Shown here one piece after another: positions 8,532-16,267 of a DNA stretch of 64,000 nucleotides. Position numbers and translations under genes: made by a program. The notes under the pieces are model-generated. The model did no database searches, had not been told where the DNA came from, and was given only the letters and a program-made list of their open reading frames with translations. Location of the stretch: NCBI GenBank assembly GCA_947039395.1, contig CAMQYS010000002.1, forward strand, positions 1-64,000, written 5' to 3'. Positions within the stretch are counted from its first letter, which is position 1; the number at the start of each line of letters is the position of its first letter. The DNA is from an uncultured Deferribacteraceae bacterium (lineage in GTDB: Bacteria; Chrysiogenota; Deferribacteres; Deferribacterales; Mucispirillaceae).

Positions 8532-9277
8532 TAAAAAAAATATTTATTATTTTTATTATAACTATATCCTCTACATTAATATCTGCTTGTGGATCTAAAA
8601 GTAACGGTGTGTCATATGAAAATTACAGAGGATTGAAAAATCTTGATAACTCATTAAATTATCTATTAAACGGATCAAACAACGCTGCGATGAATAGCTA
8701 TAATAGAGCTGTTGATATATTTATTAGAGTTAATGATTTCTGTAACGCTGCTAAAGCTGGAATTTTTCTATACACTGCTGAACCTATCTCTGAAAATATA
8801 CACTTTCTAAAAGATGCTGAAAATTACTCTCATCTTGGCAAATGCAATAACGAACTACTGATAATAAGCCTACTGCTTGATATAGATGATAACAAAACAA
8901 TTAATATAGATGATTATATTAATCTTGATGAACCGTTCTTATCTTTCGCAGAAGCGTATCACAATAAATCTATTGAACCAATTAAAGTACTGATCGATCA
9001 GAAAGATACATCAAATAGATTGAAATCTGTTCTTTACAGAAAGCTTACAGAGCATTACATTAATATAAAGAGTGATGAGGCTTTAAGTCTTGCAAATATT
9101 ATGATAGAAAATGCTTTAAAAATAGATCAATCAAACAGTTGGTTAAAAAATATATTGTACGATGAAAAATTGAAATTGAAATTGATGCAAACCCAAAAAA
9201 CAAATACTGATACACAAATAAAAAAAATTGATATCTTATCAGAGAAAATTAACGTGGTGAAAGAGATAGATGAATAG
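8528..9277 (+). CDS. Lipoprotein of the Mla-like operon
   Basis: This 249-residue protein begins with a lipoprotein signal (lipobox LISAC, Cys at residue 21), so it should be lipid-anchored in the periplasm. The mature part is almost entirely helical, with repeated short amphipathic helices containing Asn, Ala and Tyr that look like a TPR/SEL-type solenoid (for example ALSLANIMIENALKIDQSN near residues 195-215). GGAGAGG lies before the ATG. It overlaps mlaD by four bases and the next gene by eight, so it belongs to the operon. I do not recognise a family. A role as an outer-membrane or periplasmic partner of the MCE system, in the place of MlaA or PqiC-like lipoproteins, is inference. Confidence 0.7.
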   Translation: MIKKIFIIFIITISSTLISACGSKSNGVSYENYRGLKNLDNSLNYLLNGSNNAAMNSYNRAVDIFIRVNDFCNAAKAGIFLYTAEPISENIHFLKDAENYSHLGKCNNELLIISLLLDIDDNKTINIDDYINLDEPFLSFAEAYHNKSIEPIKVLIDQKDTSNRLKSVLYRKLTEHYINIKSDEALSLANIMIENALKIDQSNSWLKNILYDEKLKLKLMQTQKTNTDTQIKKIDILSEKINVVKEIDE

Positions 9278-10208
9278 AAAACTATCCTACATTATTACAA
9301 TCCTGTTATCACTTACACTTATGAACTGTGTAGGAAATTTTGATCTTGATAATGTAACTGATGCTTATGAAAAGTTCGGATATTACTCTGATTATACAGG
9401 TGCCGTCAACGAAGCTCAACTACCTACTCAAGCCGATCTTGAAATCATCGCAACAACTATTAGAGAGGTGATAAATACCGCTAACGCAATCTCGTTAAAC
9501 CTTACATATTCATTAACTCCTGCAATATTGTTTGATAATATTAGTAATATTTACGGGATAGATGTGAGAGATAATAGTACATGTTTTATAAACGGAAGCA
9601 ATACTATCACAGACAATTCCACTTATAGAGAGTATCCTGAGTTTGACATAAATAAAGTTAAAGATAAATTCCTTGAAAATGATCAGATAAAGTACACAAA
9701 CTACTGTAGACAAAATACTCTAAACGGAGACGCTTCAGAACAAAAAGCAACTCTTAACGGTTACCCTGTTGAAAGCAGAAGCACAGCTGATAATAATACA
9801 TTAGTTTTCTATATGCGGTTTGATGAGAATGCTAGCAATCTAAAGGCAACTATTGTTGATGATTTTAGTGAGTTTGGTGGTGTCTATAATTTATTCGGTA
9901 TCATCGATAAAACATCAGCACTTGATGGTATCGCTAATACTAAATATAGATTAGGACTTGACATACAGATAGATGGAGAGGTGGGTAGGTTTGATCTAAA
10001 CTATACTAGAAGTAGTCAAAATAGAGTACTTACATTTTATCATCCAACGTTCGGATATGTAACGTCTGATATATCTAGCATAACCTCTAAAATTAAAGAT
10101 GATGAAACTTATATAACTTTTAAATATTCTGGAAATGAGTGTAGATTTAGGTTCTCTGATATCGCTAACGAGCCTTTAGAATTTAGAGAGAATTGTCCGA
10201 AAAATTAA
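9270..10208 (+). CDS. Lipoprotein of the Mla-like operon, unknown family
   Basis: This 312-residue protein has a lipoprotein signal with LMNC as the lipobox (Cys at residue 20). The mature protein is polar and predicted largely beta, with several isolated Cys residues (for example STCFING, YTNYCRQNTL, GNECRFRFSD, FRENCPKN) that could form periplasmic disulfides. It is the last gene of the 6449-10208 operon and overlaps its predecessor by eight bases. I do not recognise a family. A beta-rich lipoprotein at the end of an MCE operon could act at the outer membrane in lipid hand-off, which is inference. Confidence 0.65.
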   Translation: MNRKLSYIITILLSLTLMNCVGNFDLDNVTDAYEKFGYYSDYTGAVNEAQLPTQADLEIIATTIREVINTANAISLNLTYSLTPAILFDNISNIYGIDVRDNSTCFINGSNTITDNSTYREYPEFDINKVKDKFLENDQIKYTNYCRQNTLNGDASEQKATLNGYPVESRSTADNNTLVFYMRFDENASNLKATIVDDFSEFGGVYNLFGIIDKTSALDGIANTKYRLGLDIQIDGEVGRFDLNYTRSSQNRVLTFYHPTFGYVTSDISSITSKIKDDETYITFKYSGNECRFRFSDIANEPLEFRENCPKN

Positions 10209-10324
10209 TCGGCATAAATAGAGTATTGTCAATATCAGATTATCTAACGTCTACCGTTGCAACAGTTATACGACAAGATACTGCTCGACTTTAGAACATA
10301 TCCATTTACACAATATCAACGCAT

Positions 10325-11161
10325 TTATACAGCACTAGGTTTAATATATTTTGTTAATGTAACAATATTGCCTTTACCACTATATACAATAGAATCGTAA
10401 TACATCTTAGCCATTCTTATCCCTCTGCCATGAAGCTTTAGAATATCATCTATACTAACTATTTCATTATTTAGATTATCTAGTTGATGATAATCAAATC
10501 CATTACCTGAATCCGTAATAATAAACTCTAGCTTACTGCTTGATAAAGAAAGTTTAATATTTGTGTTAAGATGTTTTATTCTCTCTTCTGCTAGCCTGTT
10601 CTCAATAAGCTGATGAAAAGTCCCATGCTCAGTTGAATAATTCTTTTCTTGATATGTTATACCAAGATTACCATGTTCAATTGCATTTGTTAACAGCTCT
10701 GCTAAACCTAATCGTATTTTCTCTAAATCTGAAAAAGTGAAATAAGTAACTAATTCATATGTGATAGCACATACAATTCTATCAACATTAAAATAGTCAT
10801 TACATAACTCATACTCCTTCGCTATACTTTTTATATCAATTGATGGAAGATAATTGTTTACAATTTGACCATGATATAAAACATCAACCAAAAACCGTAT
10901 ATGAGATGGTTTGAAATCTGGCTTAAGATAAAATACTCTATTATGTTCAACTTTACGATTTGTTATATAACAAATAAAAGTAGGAGTATCAACATATCTT
11001 TTTACAACTTCTTGAATATCTGTAATACAAAACAAATATTGATTTAAATCAATATATTCTAAATTATCTACTAAAAATAAAGAATAATGTTCCTCATCAC
11101 AAAAACTTTGAATTCTTTCAAGATAAATATTACGGTTTAATATAGCAAGTACCTTTTTCAT
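10325..11161 (-). CDS. RsbW-like anti-sigma regulatory ATPase
   Basis: This 278-residue cytoplasmic protein carries a GHKL ATPase domain of the RsbW/SpoIIAB serine-kinase type in its C-terminal half. The N-box is LGLAELLTNAIEHGNLGI (around residues 152-170), G1 is ITDSGNGFD, and G2 is LHGRGIRMAKMYYD. Such proteins bind a sigma or other regulator and are opposed by an anti-anti-sigma factor and PP2C phosphatase, neither of which is adjacent. The N-terminal 100 residues (KVLAILNRN...LFCITDIQ...YLKPDFKP) have the rhythm of a receiver domain with a possible acceptor Asp in ITD, but this is tentative. It is transcribed divergently from the membrane protein at 11262. The target is unknown. Confidence 0.8.
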   Translation of the reverse strand: MKKVLAILNRNIYLERIQSFCDEEHYSLFLVDNLEYIDLNQYLFCITDIQEVVKRYVDTPTFICYITNRKVEHNRVFYLKPDFKPSHIRFLVDVLYHGQIVNNYLPSIDIKSIAKEYELCNDYFNVDRIVCAITYELVTYFTFSDLEKIRLGLAELLTNAIEHGNLGITYQEKNYSTEHGTFHQLIENRLAEERIKHLNTNIKLSLSSSKLEFIITDSGNGFDYHQLDNLNNEIVSIDDILKLHGRGIRMAKMYYDSIVYSGKGNIVTLTKYIKPSAV

Positions 11162-11261
11162 ACTGTATCGTAACAGAGAATAACAATAATTTAAAGAAAA
11201 ATATTTCTAATATATCCATACAATACTTGTATCGTAGATATATTTAATGCTATCATGAGAG

Positions 11262-12152
11262 ATGACAAAATCTTATCACTCAAAACTTTATATGATAATG
11301 GTACTATTAATTGTATTTGTACTATCTACTGCGATACTCTCAATGTATCTACCTTTTATTATAACTACGATACTTTTGCTTATAATTATTCATAAATCAG
11401 CGTTAAACGCAAACCTATTAATAGAGTTAGCACCGACACTAATTATCATAAATCTAGCGTTTATACTAACTAATAATTATTTTGCATATAATACACCATT
11501 GTTTGCAATCGCTATAATAATTATCGGATACTATATTGATAGAAAAAATATAACCGTATTATCTACATTAATTATATCACTATTTATATACCTAGCCTTT
11601 CTGTACGGATTAAATATTATAGATATAATATTAATTACGTATGCTTGTTTAAACTTAATATTAAACTTTTTATTACTACCAAGAGATGTTACTACCCCTA
11701 ATAAAATAGCAATTATAAGTAGTGATGCTGAAAGAGATATGATGATTATTAAAGTATTAAAATCGCAATTGAAATTAGAAAAAAAAGAGTCTCAAGTTAT
11801 AGATAATAAAAAATTGTCAGATGAATATAGTTCAGTAATTTTAATTAATGATTTTACATTTAATAGTAAAGATGATCGTATTAAGTATAAAAGTTTAAAA
11901 GGAAAAAATATTTTACTGCTTTATAAATCTAATTTGCTAAATGATACAATTTCACTTATCCCAACAATAAAGACTATTTTATACGGAGGGATATTTATGG
12001 GTAGGCTAGATATTACAAGATATTATAAACATATTAGTGATCAACCTATTAGAGATGCAGTGATAAATTTTGCAAACGGATATAGAGCAGGCATACCACC
12101 GATATTATATTTTACACCATCAATTTTGATTAATATTTTTAAGAGCAGATAA
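11262..12152 (+). CDS. Unknown membrane protein with soluble C-terminal domain
   Basis: This 296-residue protein has about five or six closely packed hydrophobic helices in its first 145 residues and a mixed alpha/beta cytosolic domain after that. The soluble part contains IAIISSDAERDMMIIKVLKS, a KGKNILLLYKS strand and a YRAGIPPILYFTPS tail. No catalytic motif or known family is apparent. The ATG at 11262 was chosen because a GAGAG lies a few bases upstream. It is divergent from the RsbW-like gene, with 100 bases between, so the two may share regulation, but no functional link can be shown from sequence. Confidence 0.6.
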   Translation: MTKSYHSKLYMIMVLLIVFVLSTAILSMYLPFIITTILLLIIIHKSALNANLLIELAPTLIIINLAFILTNNYFAYNTPLFAIAIIIIGYYIDRKNITVLSTLIISLFIYLAFLYGLNIIDIILITYACLNLILNFLLLPRDVTTPNKIAIISSDAERDMMIIKVLKSQLKLEKKESQVIDNKKLSDEYSSVILINDFTFNSKDDRIKYKSLKGKNILLLYKSNLLNDTISLIPTIKTILYGGIFMGRLDITRYYKHISDQPIRDAVINFANGYRAGIPPILYFTPSILINIFKSR

Positions 12153-12193
12153 AGATAATTTTAAATATCGGTGAAAGGTGAGATTTAAAAGCA

Positions 12194-12228
12194 TAAAAAA
12201 CCCCTACAGGTTATTAGATTATAGGAGT
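12194..12228 (-). terminator. Terminator after the DUF2310 gene
   Basis: On the minus strand ACTCCTA pairs with TAGGGGT (12222-12228 with 12200-12206, one G-U pair) and is followed by six T's. It lies about 80 bases past the stop of the 12308-13021 gene. Confidence 0.7.
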
Positions 12229-12277
12229 GTTATTTTATCTGATTTTTGTTAAGTTATTACCTACTAATTACTTAGTA

Positions 12278-12292
12278 ACCACGCGTGGTGCA
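12278..12292. repeat. Palindrome ACCACGCGTGGT, shared with 14693-14707
   Basis: The 12-base perfect palindrome at 12278-12289 lies in non-coding DNA. A 15-base word containing it (CCACGCGTGGTGCAA) also forms part of the 3' end of the GLUG lipoprotein gene at 14682. Read on the minus strand, both copies spell Ala-Pro-Arg-Val shortly before a stop codon. This copy may be the remains of the 3' end of another family member. Confidence 0.5.
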
Positions 12293-12307
12293 ATAAATCT
12301 ATAATTA

Positions 12308-13021
12308 CTATTTGAAAGTGGCTATATGACACTGATTACATAAAAGATCAGCACAACCACAATTATTTATTTCCTGCCATATCTGTGAACATCTTGGACA
12401 GTGCGTTGGAGCTTTATCTTGAAAAGATATATAGTAATAAACAGGGCGTTGTAACACACGATCTAATTCATTTCGTATCTCCATAGCAGTGATAAATAAC
12501 ATCGAGCGTGGAGATTCTAATTGTCGCTTTGTAAATCTATCAGCTAAACTTTGCATCCATAAGCGATCAATAGCTTTATAGTTTCTTTGCCATGATAAAA
12601 TTGAAATATGCTCACTCTCACTCAATATATAAGGTATTTTATATAAAGGAATACCTTTACTACATTTACCACATTTTATCGGGCTTGCATTATCTATATA
12701 ACTACTCTTAAGAAAAAATGTTGTTACATCTGCACAATTACAGCACTCATCAATATCTATATTTTCTCCCATGTTTTCTATCGAAAATGAAATACTTTCT
12801 AAATAATTCAACAAATAGCTGTTCATATATTTACTATCAAGTGCATCTTCTTCTGCTGTTGTAACGTAAGCAACATATCCTTTTTCTTCTTTTATCAGCT
12901 GGTAATCATAATAAATTTGTCCGTTTTTATAGAGAGCTGATAAAAACCAAACTAACTCTTCTTTAATATCATCAGATATCTCTCTTGTAGAAAAATTAAT
13001 TTTTTTAAATATCCCAATCAT
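12308..13021 (-). CDS. DUF2310 zinc-ribbon protein
   Basis: This 237-residue protein matches the DUF2310 family, described as a zinc-ribbon and possibly nucleic-acid-binding protein. Cys pairs are visible in ECCNCAD (around residues 92-96), IKCGKCSKGIPLYKIP (around 115-130) and near the C-terminus in HCPRCSQIWQEINNCGCADL followed by CNQCH. The last two look like zinc-binding knuckles. It has no signal peptide. The cellular role of the family is not established. A CCACGCGTGG palindrome and a terminator follow within about 110 bases. Upstream, CACCTCC-like sequence gives a GGAGGTG ribosome binding site. Confidence 0.8.
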   Translation of the reverse strand: MIGIFKKINFSTREISDDIKEELVWFLSALYKNGQIYYDYQLIKEEKGYVAYVTTAEEDALDSKYMNSYLLNYLESISFSIENMGENIDIDECCNCADVTTFFLKSSYIDNASPIKCGKCSKGIPLYKIPYILSESEHISILSWQRNYKAIDRLWMQSLADRFTKRQLESPRSMLFITAMEIRNELDRVLQRPVYYYISFQDKAPTHCPRCSQIWQEINNCGCADLLCNQCHIATFK

Positions 13022-13079
13022 ACACCTCCTACCTAGATGTATAAGTTAATACTAAAATTTACAATGCAACTGCTTGTAG

Positions 13080-14393
13080 TTATCTTAGCAATGGATACTC
13101 TGTACCCATTATCCAAATACCAGTATCTTGAGTAAAATCCCAACCTATAAAATTAGTACCAATATTAGTTGTATCTTTAAACTCTGCAATAGTGAGTGCA
13201 TTACTTCCTGTTAATGTAACCATGCTATCTGTATCATTTTTACCTACTGCTTTATCAATACCACCTGTCCCAGCTATAGCAGTTGCATCATATAACCAAT
13301 AACTGTTTGTTGCTGTAATTGTTGAATCATTATATATACCACCTAATATACCACCTGTTGTTAAAACATCTCCAACAACTTTTGTTGAATAGCTATGCAC
13401 GTTAGTTATTATCATCGTTGTATCTGCATCAGCTCCTCCAACAACTCCTCCAACATCGCCTAATCCTTCAACAGTTCCACTATTAAAACTATTATCTATC
13501 TTTAAGGTTGAAACACCATTATAAGAACCAACAAGCCCTCCAATACGAAACGCTATACCATCTGATTTTACAGATCCAACGTTTGAGCTATTATCAATTG
13601 TTAAACGATCAAAACCTATGCCTACTAGTCCACCTACAAATACGTTGCCACTAATCGTTCCAACGTTTGAACTGTTTGCTACACTTGATACTGATAGAAT
13701 ACTACTAGATCCAATAAGTCCTCCAACGCTACTAACACCAAATATATTACCCGTATTTAAACTATCCGTTACAACTAAATCAGACTCTGTACCAATAAAA
13801 CCAACAAGCCCTACTAACCCACCTACAAAACCAAGACTTGTATCATCACTCGATATTGACGTCTTTCCTCTAACTTCTGCACTGTTTGTAACACCAATAA
13901 TAGTTCCCTTACCTTTAAGGTAACCTACAAACGAACCTACTGCAGAATTTCCATAAATCCTACCGTTTGATATCGTAAGGTTTTCTATGTGTCCACCATC
14001 TTCTAATATATTAACTAAACCGATAAAACTATCTGTACCATCACCGATCATCAAATTACTTATCGTTTTATTATTACCCTCTAACTTTCCTGCAAAAGAT
14101 AGTATGCCTGAAAACTGATAATAATTCATATTTATATCAGCCATAAATCGTACTGTTTTTCCATCAAAATCATCTGTTACAGATCTATTTGCTATCCATA
14201 CAAGCTCTTCCATTGTATATATCTCATAAACACCACCCACTGGTATAACCTCTGTTTCTGATAACCCCGGATTAGGGTGAGGGGTAGGGATAGGATTAGG
14301 AGTCGGACATCCTGCCGAATCATTAAAATCGTAACATGCACTGATAAATACCAACATAAAAACAACTAATAAACTTTTTAACCTACTTAACAT
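13080..14393 (-). CDS. GLUG-repeat lipoprotein, paralog 1
   Basis: This 437-residue surface or periplasmic lipoprotein has a lipobox FISAC (Cys 20), then a Pro-rich linker (TPNPIPTPHPNPG, residues about 31-43). A conserved segment follows (GGVYEIYTMEELVWIANR...MADINMNYYQFSGI), then GLUG-type repeats of the form VGGLVG/GGLIG...N(S/T)...SG.(V/I) from about residue 150 to 350. The C-terminal segment contains SYWLYDATA and WDFTQDTGIW. GLUG repeats occur in bacterial adhesins and fold as beta-helices. GGAG lies 7 bases before the ATG. It is the first of three tandem paralogs, each with its own promoter. The function (adhesion or cell-surface structure) is inferred from the repeat family. Confidence 0.85.
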   Translation of the reverse strand: MLSRLKSLLVVFMLVFISACYDFNDSAGCPTPNPIPTPHPNPGLSETEVIPVGGVYEIYTMEELVWIANRSVTDDFDGKTVRFMADINMNYYQFSGILSFAGKLEGNNKTISNLMIGDGTDSFIGLVNILEDGGHIENLTISNGRIYGNSAVGSFVGYLKGKGTIIGVTNSAEVRGKTSISSDDTSLGFVGGLVGLVGFIGTESDLVVTDSLNTGNIFGVSSVGGLIGSSSILSVSSVANSSNVGTISGNVFVGGLVGIGFDRLTIDNSSNVGSVKSDGIAFRIGGLVGSYNGVSTLKIDNSFNSGTVEGLGDVGGVVGGADADTTMIITNVHSYSTKVVGDVLTTGGILGGIYNDSTITATNSYWLYDATAIAGTGGIDKAVGKNDTDSMVTLTGSNALTIAEFKDTTNIGTNFIGWDFTQDTGIWIMGTEYPLLR

Positions 14394-14465
14394 ACTTTAT
14401 CTCCAATATGCCTATTTTTTTCATATAAACACATATTATTTTAAGTTCAAATATATACTAAATAT

Positions 14466-14494
14466 ATTTTAAAGAGTAAATTTACTCTTGTCAA
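14466..14494 (-). promoter_or_regulatory. Promoter with palindromic spacer operator
   Basis: On the minus strand a TTGACA (14489-14494) and a TAAAAT (14466-14471) are 17 bases apart. The spacer is covered by a perfect 18-base palindrome (AAGAGTAAATTTACTCTT, 14472-14489), an ideal place for a repressor. The start codon of paralog 1 is about 70 bases downstream. Confidence 0.7.
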
Positions 14495-14573
14495 TATAAT
14501 TAAACTGTTATACTTTTAAATATATGATAGTTCATATATATTAATTTGCTCTTAAAATATAACCTAATATAAC

Positions 14574-14603
14574 ATAAAACCCCATAGCGTTAAAACTATG
14601 GGG
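14574..14603 (-). terminator. Terminator of GLUG paralog 2
   Basis: CCCCATAG (14580-14587) pairs with CTATGGGG (14596-14603) around an 8-base loop, with T's following on the minus strand. The hairpin and about 100 surrounding bases are nearly identical to those at 16159-16187. Confidence 0.85.
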
Positions 14604-14681
14604 TAATTATTTATTTCTAGCGTAATATTTTAATATTAAATCTATCTACATACTTCGCTTACTTAATTATACTCAATACTG

Positions 14682-15986
14682 TTACGGTGCAGCCACGCGT
14701 GGTGCAACTGTTGGCGAATTTATAAGTGTAGGATAATCAGCATCTGTTTTAATCTCCCAAATACCCGTAACAGCTGTAAAATCCCAACCTACAAAATTAG
14801 CAGAAATATTAGTTGTATCTTTAAACTTTGCAATATCAAGTACCGATGTTCCTTCTAAAACAGTTTCAGAATATGTGCCTACTGCTTTATCAATACCACC
14901 TGTTCCATCTACAGCATTTTCAGCATCAACATCATATAACCAATAACTGTTTGTTACAGTTAGCGTTGTATCATTACCTATACTGCCTATGATCCCACCT
15001 GTTACTGTATCATTTCCTTTTATCTTCGTTGCATAGCTATGAACATTTGTTATATTTACAGTAGTAGGAGATTTGCCATTGATATCTCCTATAATACCTC
15101 CAACATCCTTTACTCCTTCTATAACTCCACTGTTATAACTATTAGTTATTGTTAAAAGTGATGACTTCGTAAAACTCACTCCAACAAGACCACCAACTTC
15201 AATAATACCTATTACATCGCCACTATTTGAACTGTTATCTATCAATAAGCTAAGATCAGTATTTCCAACAAGTCCACCTACATAATCATTTTTTCCAACT
15301 ACTGTACCACTATTTGAACTATGCTTAATTGTGAGCGTAGAGATATTTAACCCTAAAAGACCACCAACAGAGCTACTCCTACCCGTTACAATTCCCATGT
15401 TTGAACTGTTATCAATAGTGACAGTTTTATCCTCATAAAAACTCAACCCTACAAGACCACCAACGAAAGCATTACCTGAAACATCAGCTTTATTTACAAT
15501 ATTTGTAATTGTAACAGATCCTGTAATTCTACCTACAAATGAACCTACTCCGATACCACCACTTATGCGACCACTCTCTATTGTTAGATTTTCTATATGC
15601 CCACCATCGCCTAGCTCCTGAATTAAACCACGATCAAATTCAACACCATAACCGATTATTAAATTATGGATCTTCTTATAATTGCCATCTAACCTGCCTA
15701 AAAAAAATGGTATACCTGAAAACTGTATATTACCCATATCTATATCATCTACAAACCTTACCGTTTTACCTTTAAAAAAATTGCCATATTGCGTTTCTTT
15801 TACTATCCATGCAAGATGTTCAGGACGATAAATTTTATAAACATTGCCTTCAGGAATTACTTCTATCACTGGAATATCTGGATTTAAGTCAGAATGAAAT
15901 TCTCCTGATGGATATTCATCGTAACAACACGCACCAACAAAAACCAACATTGAAATAACTAATAAACTTTTTAATTTTTTAAACAT
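14682..15986 (-). CDS. GLUG-repeat lipoprotein, paralog 2
   Basis: This 434-residue protein is a paralog of its two neighbours. I start it at the ATG whose first base is 15986, not at an in-frame ATG 36 bases upstream, because GGAG lies 7 bases before it and the lipobox FVGAC then falls at Cys 20. A VYKIYRPEHLAWIVKE...DIDMGNIQFSGIPFFLGRLD segment precedes the repeats. The GLUG repeats (VGGLVGLSFYEDKTVTIDNS, VGGLLGLNIS, VGGIIGDI) follow, then SYWLYDVDAENAV and WDFTAVTGIWEI as in paralog 1. The C-terminus reads SPTVAPRVAAP. Promoter and terminator are its own. A surface role is inferred from the repeat type. Confidence 0.85.
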   Translation of the reverse strand: MFKKLKSLLVISMLVFVGACCYDEYPSGEFHSDLNPDIPVIEVIPEGNVYKIYRPEHLAWIVKETQYGNFFKGKTVRFVDDIDMGNIQFSGIPFFLGRLDGNYKKIHNLIIGYGVEFDRGLIQELGDGGHIENLTIESGRISGGIGVGSFVGRITGSVTITNIVNKADVSGNAFVGGLVGLSFYEDKTVTIDNSSNMGIVTGRSSSVGGLLGLNISTLTIKHSSNSGTVVGKNDYVGGLVGNTDLSLLIDNSSNSGDVIGIIEVGGLVGVSFTKSSLLTITNSYNSGVIEGVKDVGGIIGDINGKSPTTVNITNVHSYATKIKGNDTVTGGIIGSIGNDTTLTVTNSYWLYDVDAENAVDGTGGIDKAVGTYSETVLEGTSVLDIAKFKDTTNISANFVGWDFTAVTGIWEIKTDADYPTLINSPTVAPRVAAP

Positions 15987-16058
15987 ATTTTCTCTCCAAG
16001 AATTACTATTTTTTATGTTCATACCTAATAACGATATGTATATATACTCACTATTGAT

Positions 16059-16087
16059 ATTTTAAATAGTAAGTAGGTAATTGTCAA
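16059..16087 (-). promoter_or_regulatory. Promoter of GLUG paralog 2
   Basis: On the minus strand TTGACA (16082-16087) and TAAAAT (16059-16064) are 17 bases apart, the same boxes and spacing as for paralog 1, but the spacer lacks the palindrome. The start codon lies about 70 bases downstream. Confidence 0.7.
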
Positions 16088-16158
16088 TCTTATTAATAGT
16101 GTAAGTTTTAATTAACTCTCTGATTAGTTTCTACTTTATTATTAATTAAATCCAATAT

Positions 16159-16187
16159 AAAAACCCCATAGCGTTAAAACTATGGGG
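16159..16187 (-). terminator. Terminator of GLUG paralog 3
   Basis: CCCCATAG (16164-16171) pairs with CTATGGGG (16180-16187), with a short T-run after it on the minus strand. The loop and flanks copy those at 14574-14603, so the terminator was duplicated together with the gene end. Confidence 0.85.
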
Positions 16188-16267
16188 TAATTATTTATTT
16201 CTAGCGTAATATTTTAATATTACATCTATATACTTAGCTTACTTAATTATACTCAATACTGTTACGG

